This document shows, in pieces, positions 1 through 8,000 of a stretch of 40,292 nucleotides of DNA. This DNA comes from Methanobrevibacter sp. (GTDB lineage: Archaea > Methanobacteriota > Methanobacteria > Methanobacteriales > Methanobacteriaceae), in contig NZ_JAGAXX010000085.1 of NCBI RefSeq assembly GCF_017940815.1, positions 1-40,292 of the forward strand, written 5' to 3'. Each line of letters opens with the position of its first letter. The first letter of the stretch is position 1. Both the position numbers and the translations under genes were made by a program. The notes under the pieces are model-generated. The model was given only the letters and a program-made list of their open reading frames with translations. It did not search any database and was not told the DNA's origin.

Positions 1-136
1 AAATACACACCAAAATCAGTTGCAAAAACCGTATATCTAAATGTATTTTTAGGAGCCCTAATCATATCACAAGGATACTACTCAAAAACGGCCATACAAC
101 AATTATCTGAGAACTAAAAAATTCAGGCCCCTAAAT
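1..136 (+). mobile_element. 3' end of a probable insertion sequence (left copy)
   Basis: Identical, as an inverted copy, to 40152-40287, with no mismatch over 136 bp, after which similarity stops abruptly. An open frame enters from outside the window and ends at the TAA at 115-117 after about 38 residues (it ends IQQLSEN). Nineteen non-coding bases follow, ending TTCAGGCCCCTAAAT, which look like a terminal inverted repeat. A coding 3' end, then a short tail, then an abrupt boundary is the usual layout of an insertion-sequence end. I do not recognise the transposase family from this fragment. Because the same repeat closes both ends, the boundary may also be where an assembly stopped. Confidence 0.6.
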
Positions 137-467
137 AATTTTTTAATTTTGCAAAAAAATTCTAAAAATTCAACAAACCTCCTTAAAAGTGCAATTCATC
201 TCCCGGCTTAAAGAAGCCGGAGAATTCTTACACAATAATGTTAAATAGTAGGTTATCTATCAAAATAAGCTATGCGGTTAATTATATTAAGTATATTATA
301 ATTAATTATACTTTAATAGGCAGGTTATTGGATTAACGGTGAGTTTTCGAAAAATTAATTCAAGTTTCAACTATACATATGGGTAACTACTTTTCAAAAC
401 AAGTTTCAGATGATAAATGGTGATGGTTAATGTAAATTTTATATAATATTATTTTTAAATTAACTAA
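137..467. other. Non-coding stretch with one GC-rich hairpin
   Basis: AT-rich sequence with no supportable gene. The only clear structure is at 203-220: CCGGCTT, loop AAAG, AAGCCGG, followed by GAATTC. In this low-GC DNA the hairpin stands out. It resembles the subterminal hairpins of IS200/IS605-type elements, or a terminator for whatever lies to the left. No tnpA or tnpB remnant is visible, so it may be an orphan element end. Confidence 0.4.
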
Positions 468-947
468 ATGATGATTATTAGAGAATTTACCAAGGATGAT
501 TTGTCTGAATTGAGTTCAATTTGGAATGAAATTGTTTAAGAGGGCAATGCATTTCCACAAGAAGAAGCACTGACATTAAAGACAGGTTTGGATTTTTTCA
601 ACAGTCAAAGTCATGTTGGAGTTGCATTTGACGGTGAAATTCTTGGACTGTATATTCTCCATCCTAATAACGTGGGAAGATGCAGCCATATTGCCAATGC
701 TAGCTATGCAGTATCCTCAAAAGCCAGAGGAAAACACATTGGTCAAAAACTGGTTTTGGATTCGATTGAAAAAGCAAAAGAACTTGATTTTCTAATTCTT
801 CAGTTCAATGCTGTTGTTTAAGATAATTTGTCTGCAAGACATCTATATGAAAAATTGGGATTCAAACAGCTTGGTGTCATTCCAAAAGGATTCAGATTAG
901 ATAATGATGAATTCGTTAATATATGTCCATATTATATTGAATTATAA
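468..947 (+). pseudogene. GNAT-family N-acetyltransferase, broken by two in-frame stops
   Basis: One continuous reading frame of 160 codons starts with ATG ATG at 468 and ends at the TAA at 945-947. It is interrupted by TAA at 537-539 (codon 24) and 819-821 (codon 118). Ignoring the stops, it reads as a complete small GNAT acetyltransferase. The acetyl-CoA loop region (SSKARGKHIGQKL) lies in the middle, and the typical C-terminal SARHLYEKLGFKQLG segment follows the second stop. Each stop differs by one base from GAA, a plausible ancestral codon. Point mutation with the frame intact implies recent loss. The longest intact piece, 588-821, lacks both ends of the fold and is unlikely to work. The substrate of the ancestral enzyme is unknown. 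Confidence 0.75.
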
Positions 948-960
948 TGTCTTATTTTTT
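930..960. repeat. 31-bp repeat, copy 1
   Basis: The sequence matches 3190-3220 with a single mismatch. This copy covers the last codons of the broken acetyltransferase and its oligo-T tail. The other lies at the 3' edge of repeat copy B, just before the MATE gene end. It suggests past recombination between the two loci. Part is low-complexity AT, so the evidence is modest. Confidence 0.45.
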
Positions 961-1034
961 TGAAACAAATTTTTAACAAAAAAGTAGTAGATAATTTATT
1001 TACTTTTTAATCATCTTCTGTTCGTATCGTATCA

Positions 1035-1219
1035 AATAAATTTCACTAAAAGTAGTAGATAATTTGAAGTGTGTTATGCGAACAGTAACATGAAGCTGGT
1101 TAAAAAGAACCAGAAGTTGCATAATCCTGATTCGCCATTGCTGATTGGTGATGTTAAAGATGGTGATGTTGTAAGAGAAGTTAATGAACCTAGTTATATT
1201 GATGCTCAAACTAGATTAA
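1035..1219 (+). repeat. ~185-bp dispersed repeat, copy A (contains a 44-codon ORF)
   Basis: Direct repeat of 3007-3191, with about 80-90% identity by eye and one single-base indel. The block begins AATAAATTTCACTAAAAGTAG and ends inside a short ORF. A fragment of the same leader (AAAGTAGTAGATAATTT) occurs once more near 980-996. The copies lie on either side of the MFS gene. Confidence 0.8.
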
Positions 1220-1224
1220 TGTAG
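1090..1224 (+). CDS. Small hypothetical protein (44 aa), repeat copy A
   Basis: ATG at 1090 to TAG at 1222-1224. The peptide is basic at its start (MKLVKKNQKLHN) and acidic in the middle, with a conserved PSYID motif. I do not recognise it. The case for coding is comparison with the copy at 3063. From the shared ATG, most differences are third-position silent changes (GTT/GTC, AAC/AAT, CCT/CCA, AAA/AAG, GAA/GAG, GAT/GAC), and the amino-acid changes are mostly mild (K/R, D/E, R/K). There is no good ribosome binding site before the ATG, and the frame can extend upstream only to a TAA about 13 codons earlier. It could be a true small protein or the conserved tail of a larger lost gene. Confidence 0.35.
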   Translation: MKLVKKNQKLHNPDSPLLIGDVKDGDVVREVNEPSYIDAQTRLM

Positions 1225-1353
1225 TTATTAGGTTCGACCTTGGATATTTTAAACTTCATCTGAAAGCATTTGAAAATCAGTTTTACAGATATTGGGGTAT
1301 TCTTGCAGTATTATGATAAAAATTTAATCCAAAAATTTAATCGCTGGGAAAGC

Positions 1354-1400
1354 AAATATAAAATCATATTTAATTTTTTAAAATTAATATGTTGGAGGAT
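1354..1400 (+). promoter_or_regulatory. TATA-like box and ribosome binding site of the MFS gene
   Basis: AAATATAAAAT at 1354-1364 is a plausible archaeal TATA box. GGAGG at about 1394-1398 lies 10 bases before the ATG at 1409 and fixes that start. Confidence 0.45.
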
Positions 1401-1408
1401 TAATAAAT

Positions 1409-2926
1409 ATGAATGAAAAGGCTAATGAAAATTCTTGGTTTCCCTTAATAGTTGTGGCTTGTGCTTCATTTATTATAGTGTTGGACTCTTTCTTCATGAA
1501 TGTTAGCATTTCTCGAATTGTTGTTGATTTGAATGCTGATGTTAGTACTATTCAAATGATTGTGTCGTTTTGTACGCTTATCACTGCTGCGTTGATACTG
1601 TTCAGTACCAAACTTCAGGACATAGTTGGTAAAAAGAAACTGTTTGTAATTGGTGCTGCACTTTTTGGTATAGGAATATTTGCTGCAGTATTAAGTTCAA
1701 GTGTTACAATGTTTTTTGTCGGATGGGCAGCGATTAAAGGTGTTGCTGCGGCATTAATGCTGCCTGCCATAGTTTCAATAATAAGCGGGATATATTCCGG
1801 CAGAAAGCGTACAATTGCTTTGGCAACTCTCGGTGTAATGGCAGGACTTGCAGATATTTTAGCTCCACTCCTTGGTGGGCTTATTACAACTTTTTTCAGC
1901 TGGAGATACACTTTTGCATTTGAATTAATATTCATTTTATTTATTTTAGTAATGCAAAATAAAATACCTGATTTTAAACCTACTGAATCTAAAAGCGATC
2001 TTGATATTATTGGTGCTATACTTTCCGGTATATGTCTTCTTTTGCTTGTCCTTGGTATTTTGACTCTGACTAAGGATGTTGCTACCAGCATAATTGAGAT
2101 AATTTTGGGATTGATAGTCTTGGCAATCTTTATATGGTTTGAACTCAAAAGAAAAAGGTCAGGCAAGGTGCCATTGCTTGATGTTGAATTATTTAGAGAC
2201 AAAAATTTGTGTATAGGTACATCTATTAAGTTATTATATAATATTGTAATATCAGGAACATTTTTTGTAATGGTTCTGTTTTTCCAAACTGTATTGCAGT
2301 TAAATCCATTTGATACTGGTTTGGCTTCACTTCCGTTTGTTATGGCTTTGTTTATTTTTTCATTGACCGCTCCAAAACTAATGGGAAAACTGAATCACAA
2401 GACACTCATGGCAATAGGATGTATAATATCTATTGTAGGATGTCTGATTTTAAGTTATCAATTTAAATTAAATGTAAACATGCTGGATTTAATTCCAGGA
2501 CAGTTTTTACTTGGGACAGGTATTGGTTTTATGATGGCTTTAGCAGCGGATGTTGCATTATTCGATGTTCCTGCTGAAGGCCAAAATAATGCATCTGGTA
2601 TTATTACAACTGGTGAGACATTAGGTTCCTCATTGGGTACAGCAATCATTGGAATAATTCTAATTCTTGGAGTTATGGGCGGTATTAGTACTGCAGTCGA
2701 TACCTATGCGCCTGATTATTCAGGAGATGAACAATTCCATCAGGAGGTTTATGACTACTTCCAAAAATTAGACACTATAGAGGGACAAGACAGTATTGTT
2801 GTAGATACTGCAGATATAATTATTCAGAATGCAATGGCAACCGTAATGTATGCATTAGCCATCGTGTTAGCAACTATGTTAATTATAACGCTCCGGATAA
2901 AAAATAAAAATATTAAAAAACAATGA
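1409..2926 (+). CDS. MFS drug exporter, DHA2 (14-helix) type
   Basis: A 505-residue membrane protein predicted to export drugs or other small hydrophobic molecules across the cytoplasmic membrane by proton antiport. The length and hydrophobic pattern fit the 14-helix DHA2 (EmrB/QacA-like) group. Helix 1 carries LDSFFMNVSIS, matching the family motif LDxTIVNVALP. The loop after helix 2 has the motif A-like KLQDIVGKKK. The antiporter motif C region reads GLADILAPLLGG, with the usual Pro. The start follows a GGAGG at 10 bases. The gene stands alone between two copies of a dispersed repeat and has its own terminator. It could be ordinary multidrug resistance or could help export the peptides made by the nearby NRPSs; the sequence does not decide. 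The family call is sure, the substrate unknown. Confidence 0.85.
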   Translation: MNEKANENSWFPLIVVACASFIIVLDSFFMNVSISRIVVDLNADVSTIQMIVSFCTLITAALILFSTKLQDIVGKKKLFVIGAALFGIGIFAAVLSSSVTMFFVGWAAIKGVAAALMLPAIVSIISGIYSGRKRTIALATLGVMAGLADILAPLLGGLITTFFSWRYTFAFELIFILFILVMQNKIPDFKPTESKSDLDIIGAILSGICLLLLVLGILTLTKDVATSIIEIILGLIVLAIFIWFELKRKRSGKVPLLDVELFRDKNLCIGTSIKLLYNIVISGTFFVMVLFFQTVLQLNPFDTGLASLPFVMALFIFSLTAPKLMGKLNHKTLMAIGCIISIVGCLILSYQFKLNVNMLDLIPGQFLLGTGIGFMMALAADVALFDVPAEGQNNASGIITTGETLGSSLGTAIIGIILILGVMGGISTAVDTYAPDYSGDEQFHQEVYDYFQKLDTIEGQDSIVVDTADIIIQNAMATVMYALAIVLATMLIITLRIKNKNIKKQ

Positions 2927-2955
2927 GAGTTCATCTCTCATTTGCCTTTTTTTTT
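2922..2955 (+). terminator. Hairpin plus oligo-T terminator of the MFS gene
   Basis: AATGAGAG (2922-2929), loop TTCAT, CTCTCATT (2935-2942), then a run of T starting about 2947. The stem begins inside the stop codon region of the MFS gene. Confidence 0.7.
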
Positions 2956-3006
2956 AAATGCTTTGGGTGTTGGCAGAAACTATTGAGTTTTGATTTAATA
3001 GTATAG

Positions 3007-3191
3007 AATAAATTTCACTAAAAGTAGTAGATATTTTTGAAGTGTGTTATACCAACATTAACATGAAGCTGGTCAAAAGGAATCAGAAGTTGCATAATCC
3101 AGATTCGCCATTGCTGATTGGTGATGTTAAGGAAAGTGATGTTGTAAAAGAGGTCAATGAACCCAGTTATATTGACACGCAAACTAGATTA
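3007..3191 (+). repeat. ~185-bp dispersed repeat, copy B
   Basis: Second copy of the block at 1035-1219, in the same orientation. It fills most of the gap between the MFS gene and the convergent MATE gene. Its right edge runs into the 31-bp repeat that also follows the broken acetyltransferase. Confidence 0.8.
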
Positions 3192-3200
3192 TTATATTGA
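3063..3200 (+). CDS. Small hypothetical protein (45 aa), repeat copy B
   Basis: ATG at 3063 to TGA at 3198-3200. It has the same peptide layout as the copy at 1090, with five or so mostly mild substitutions and a different last residue pair before the stop. In this copy the frame upstream of the ATG is open for about 18 more codons, with no start and no ribosome binding site, so the ATG is uncertain. Function unknown. The silent-biased difference between copies is the only argument that it is, or recently was, translated. Confidence 0.35.
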   Translation: MKLVKRNQKLHNPDSPLLIGDVKESDVVKEVNEPSYIDTQTRLLY

Positions 3201-3220
3201 ATTATAATTTCTTATTTTTT
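3190..3220. repeat. 31-bp repeat, copy 2
   Basis: Matches 930-960 with one mismatch. It overlaps the stop codons of both the small ORF (+ strand) and the MATE gene (- strand). Confidence 0.45.
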
Positions 3221-4936
3221 TAGTGTAATAACTGTATTATTTAAACCTAATATTTGGGAGTGATCAATATCTTCCGCAAGTTGATTAAGTAAATCTATGT
3301 TTTCTGATTTTAACTCTTCTGGTTGGGTTGGATCAAATTCAATTCCTGTATCTTTAATTGAAATGACAATTGCATCCTCGTTTTCCCTAATAATAACATC
3401 AATCCAGTCTAATTTTTCGTTATGCTTGACGATGTAAACTAGTATCTCCTCAATTGCCAGACTGACAAAAACGGAGAATTTTGTATCTAAAAAATATTTA
3501 CGAACATTTTCTGATAAAGTTACAGCTTCTTTGATAGTTCCTTTGACTGTAAATTCGACCATCTTTTCGTTGGAATTATTTTTTATTATGAAAAATCCTG
3601 AATACTCACCATTGGTCTTTTTAGTAACATATCTGGAATATGCAAAAATAAATAGCAAGGTTAACATTTCTGCAACTGCGAATGAAATCCAAATACCATT
3701 GATGCCCCATAAATAATTAAATAGATAAGTTAATGCTACAGGAAGAATCAAGCCTTCCAAAAGGGATATGGCATTTGCCAATTTGTCATATTCGACAGAT
3801 GGTGCATAAAATAGGTACAATAGGTTGATTGAGTATCCTAAATAGCATAATGAAAATATTCTAACTGCATTCATAATAACTGGAATTTGTGAATGGTCAT
3901 TTACTGAGAATAAAAACAGTATTGCCTGTGGGAAAATGGCAAAAAGCAGTGAAAAGAATATGCCGAATCCTGTGACTATTTTCAATGATTTTCTTGTAAC
4001 GTAGTCAATTCCATTGAAATCTCCTTCTTTATAGTATACTGATACAATAGGCAAAATTGACTGTGCAGTGCCTAAAATAAAAATAGTCACTAATGATAAT
4101 GTATTGAAGCACATGTTAAATGCTGCCAAACCCACTTTTCCCAGAATTCCACTCAGCAGCATATTTATGAACAGTAACTTTAACGCTTGATATAATGGAA
4201 TTGAAGCACTGGAGAATCCTGTTTTAAAAATATCAACAATATATGTCGCCATTTTTGAGGTTTTTATTTTGATAAGTTTCAGTGTTCCTTCTGAATTGAA
4301 AAAGTAAGTGGTTATATAAATTGAAGCTACAAAAAATCCGGTTGTAGTTGCCAGTGCAGCTCCTGAAATACCTATATTCAAAAATTTCATGAAAATAACA
4401 TCGAAAATAACATTAACAACATTCGCCAGTAAAAATGATCTGAACTGTAATTTTATGAAATTGTCTGTTTTAATGAAGTAAGCTAAAACAGTCAAGTAAC
4501 ATAAAAATGGAATACCAATTATAAACAATTGGAAATATTGCATGACAAGAGGTTTTAGATAATCTGAATGGCATAATATTTGCATGTAAAAATCTGGAAA
4601 TAATAAACCTGTGACTGTTAGAAACAATCCGATTAAAACTATAATAATCAAAGAAGTCGTGAACAGCTCATTTCCCTTTTCATCGTCAAACTCTGCTCTG
4701 GCGTGAGTGCATAGGATGCTTCCCCCAAATCCTATTAGCCAGTAGATGACATTTACAATGCATGCAAATGGTTCAATGGATTGTATGACAAATAAATTTA
4801 ATGGACCCATAAAAAGGCTGATTAAAAATGCATCTGCAAGTATTGCAAAGTTGCCTGCTATTGAAGCCATTAGTGTTGGAAAGAACAGTTCCTTGAATTT
4901 GCCGTTCAAAAGATTGTAATTTCTCTCATATGTCAT
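3212..4936 (-). CDS. MATE-family exporter with fused C-terminal GHKL-like (RsbW/HATPase_c_2-type) domain, copy 1
   Basis: A 574-residue protein. Residues 1 to about 440 form a 12-helix MATE exporter (ion-coupled efflux, cytoplasmic membrane). The last ~125 residues are soluble and resemble the anti-sigma-kinase type of GHKL ATPase: an acidic helix with AIEEILVYIVKH in the place of the N-box, then VISIKDTGIEFDP in the place of the G1 box (DxGxxFDP). The usual N-box Asn is Tyr here and the G2 glycine box is reduced to LGLNNTVITL, so ATP binding is doubtful. The start is set at the ATG at 4936 because MTYERN then aligns with MQFERN, the start of the paralogue at 38352. An upstream ATG at 4960 and a TTG at 5020 are alternatives. 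It is divergent from NRPS1 and probably exports its product. Confidence 0.8.
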   Translation of the reverse strand: MTYERNYNLLNGKFKELFFPTLMASIAGNFAILADAFLISLFMGPLNLFVIQSIEPFACIVNVIYWLIGFGGSILCTHARAEFDDEKGNELFTTSLIIIVLIGLFLTVTGLLFPDFYMQILCHSDYLKPLVMQYFQLFIIGIPFLCYLTVLAYFIKTDNFIKLQFRSFLLANVVNVIFDVIFMKFLNIGISGAALATTTGFFVASIYITTYFFNSEGTLKLIKIKTSKMATYIVDIFKTGFSSASIPLYQALKLLFINMLLSGILGKVGLAAFNMCFNTLSLVTIFILGTAQSILPIVSVYYKEGDFNGIDYVTRKSLKIVTGFGIFFSLLFAIFPQAILFLFSVNDHSQIPVIMNAVRIFSLCYLGYSINLLYLFYAPSVEYDKLANAISLLEGLILPVALTYLFNYLWGINGIWISFAVAEMLTLLFIFAYSRYVTKKTNGEYSGFFIIKNNSNEKMVEFTVKGTIKEAVTLSENVRKYFLDTKFSVFVSLAIEEILVYIVKHNEKLDWIDVIIRENEDAIVISIKDTGIEFDPTQPEELKSENIDLLNQLAEDIDHSQILGLNNTVITLKK

Positions 4937-5043
4937 ATTGGTTACCATTTGATTATTCATTATTTCAATATTTAAATTCAATAGATAATTTTTTATAATT
5001 ATAGTAATATATTTTTTCAATATTATTAATTATATGTGATTTT
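4937..5043. promoter_or_regulatory. Divergent promoter region between MATE exporter 1 and NRPS1
   Basis: About 107 bp of almost pure A/T separates the two starts. TAATATATTTTTT near 5005-5017 could be a TATA box for the NRPS, and TTTAAATA near 4968 one for the exporter. GTGAT at 5036-5040, three bases before the NRPS ATG, is a partial archaeal Shine-Dalgarno. Shared control of synthetase and exporter is likely. Confidence 0.45.
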
Positions 5044-8000
5044 ATGTTTGATGTTGATGAAGCAGGAATTTTATTAAAGGATATAGGAAATAACTCTCAT
5101 GGTAGTTTTTCCATAGATTTGAAGTTGGATATCTCTAAACTTGATGTTGAGGAGGATGTTTTTTTCACAAGTGTTTTTGCATATACATTATCTAGATTCA
5201 CAGGCAATGAAAAGGTTTTGTTTGCTCTTGCACAAAATGATTCAAGTTCTTTGCCTTTGTTGGTTGACTGTAAAAATTCAGATATTCTTTCCTTTATTGA
5301 TTCCGTTAGGGAATCTATTGGGTATTGTGAAAAAAATATTGTTGATGCAAATCCGGAGATTATTTTTAATTGCCAACTGGAAGAGATGGATTCATTTGAT
5401 TTTAATGCCAATATTGCAAAAAAAGATAATTGTAACCATTCTTTAACCATCATCCATTCTCAAAATTATTCTAAAGATACCATAGAACGTTTTGCCAATT
5501 CCTTTAAGAGCATTGCCCGTGGCTTTTTCAATGTTAATGAGCTTAAGGATATCATTTACACTTCAAAATCTGATTTGGATATTTTGGACTCTTATAATCA
5601 AACTCAACATCAGTCAAAATATGGGGATATTTTGGATGCATTCAATTATCATCTTGCTGAATCTCCGGATAATGTTCTTGTTTCGTATGGTGATGTTTTT
5701 TATACTTATTCTCAAGGAGCGTTTCTTGCAGATAAAATTGCTAATAAATTAGCTGAGCTGGGAGTTAAAATACAGGATTGCGTTTCATTTTTAGTTGAAT
5801 GTTCTGAATTGTATATGCTGTCCGTTTTAGGCATTGTGTCCATGGGAGGTGTTTATGTTCCTTTGGATGAGGCGCATCCCGATGATCGTATACAATTTAT
5901 GGTAAAGGATACTGAATCTCATGTTGTTATTGTAAGTGATGAGACTTACGAACGTGCAAGGAATCTATTTGCTGATTTGACTCTTTTAAACATTTCCGAT
6001 ATTGTTAAAGAGGAAATTGGAACATTGTCTAGCTTGAATAATACTTGTGGTGAATTGGCATGCATGATGTATACCAGCGGCACCACAGGTCTTCCGAAAG
6101 GTGTGAAAATCACTAGAAAATCCATTTTAAACATTTCGCAGTATTATGAAGACACTTATGGAATGTCAAAAGATGATGTTTATGGTTTATATGCTTCCAT
6201 TGGTTTTGATGTTGCCAGCTTTGGTATTTTTGCGGCCATTTATGTGGGGGCTTGCTTATCTGTCGTTCCAAGTGACATCAGACTAAACATGGTTGAATTG
6301 AATAGGTATTATCTCAATCAGAACATTACCCATACTGTAATGACCACTCAGGTGGCTAAGCTTTTCATTCAAAATGTTGATGAGACCTCCTTGAAATACC
6401 TGCTTACCGGTGGGGAAAAATTAGGGGATTTCAAATCTCCTGAGGATTTTGTATTGGTTGATGTATACGGACCGACAGAATCATTCATGTTCACAAACAG
6501 TGTCATTGTCAAGGACAAGATTGATTTTTCCTCTGTCGGTTTTCTCAACAATAATGTAAAATCGTATATTCTGGATGATGAGGGAAGGCGTGTTCCATTT
6601 GGTGCGGTAGGCGAATTATATCTTGCAGGTTATCAAGTAGCAGAGGGATATTTGAATCGTGATGAGGAAAACGCTAAAGCATTTGTAGAAAACCCGTTCG
6701 ATGATGATGAAAATTATAAAGTGTTATATCGTACAGGTGACATCATGCGCTATCTGCCGGATGGTTCTCTGGGGGTTGTTGGTCGCCGTGATAGTCAAGT
6801 TAAAATCAGGGGAAACCGTGTTGAATTGCTTGAAGTTGATGAGGTAATTCGTGAAATAGATTATGTCGAGGATGTAACTGTTCAAACGGTTAAGCATAAC
6901 ACAAACAATGAGCTTGTAGTTTATGTTGTTGTAAATAATGACATGGACGAATTGGAGCTCAATAATGTTGTTTCAAAGTATGTTGGCGAACGTAAGCCTG
7001 AATATATGATTCCTTCATTTGTGATAAAGTTGGATGCCATTCCTTTAAATGTTAATGGCAAGGTAGATAAGCGTGCATTGCCTGCTGTTGACCGTGATAA
7101 ATTCCGTGCAGAGTATGTTGCACCAAGAACTGAAGCTGAAAAAACCGTTGTAGGAATATTTAAAAAGATATTTGACCAGGAAAATGTGGGCATTCACGAT
7201 GACTTTGTCCGTCTGGGAGGAGATTCATTAACTGCTATCAGATTCTTGTCATACCTTGAAAGCTTTAATTTTTCAGCGGCAAATATTTTAAAATTACGTA
7301 CTCCCGAAGCCATTGCCAAATTCATTGAAAGAGATGATGAGTTTGATTTGGATGTTTATTCCATAAAAGAGGGATGTCCGTTAAATGAACCTCAATTGAA
7401 TGTGTACTTGGATGTTATTGCAAATAATAAATTTGATTCTTACCATATTCCATTTAGGAGGAATATTGATAAGGAATTGGATGTCGATAGGATTTGCCAG
7501 GCATTAAACACAATGTTGGATGTGCATCCGATTTTAGGCATGTGTATTGATGACAGTAAAGATGTTCCATATTTGGTAAAGGGGTCTAAACCGGAGATTT
7601 CCATAGATCATAATGCTGATGATGAGCGCATCGATAATTTCTTCACTAAACCATTTGATTTGTATGATAGTTTATCAAGATTCCTAATTGTTGAAACTGA
7701 TGATGAATGCCAGTTATTTGGAGTATTCCATCACTTGATATTCGATGCTTTATCCAATGAAGTATTCAAACAGGACTTGGAATCAATCCTTAATGGAGAC
7801 GGGGTTGATGTTGATGATTCCTTCCTGAAAGTCTCTGCATTCACTCAGCAAATTCAAAATTCACAAGAGTATGAGAGTGCGGGCAAGTTCTATGGTTCCA
7901 TGTTGGCTGATAGTGATGATGCCGGTGTTCTATTGAAGAGCGTTTCCAGTGATGGTGAGGGAATGATGGAATTTGATTTGGATTTGAATTTAGATTTATT

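Noticed and set aside
468-947. Stop-codon readthrough (recoding) in the acetyltransferase, as with pyrrolysine in methanogens.
   Set aside because: The stops are TAA; pyrrolysine uses TAG, and no recoding element is seen. A pseudogene is simpler.
1615-2202. A 195-codon open frame on the minus strand inside the MFS gene.
   Set aside because: It is a shadow of a well-supported gene, has no ribosome binding site and no recognisable protein pattern.
3212-5020. A TTG start at 5020 for MATE exporter 1, adding 28 residues.
   Set aside because: The extra residues are AT-driven (KKYITIIIKNYLL) with no ribosome binding site, and the paralogue at 38352 starts at the position matching 4936.
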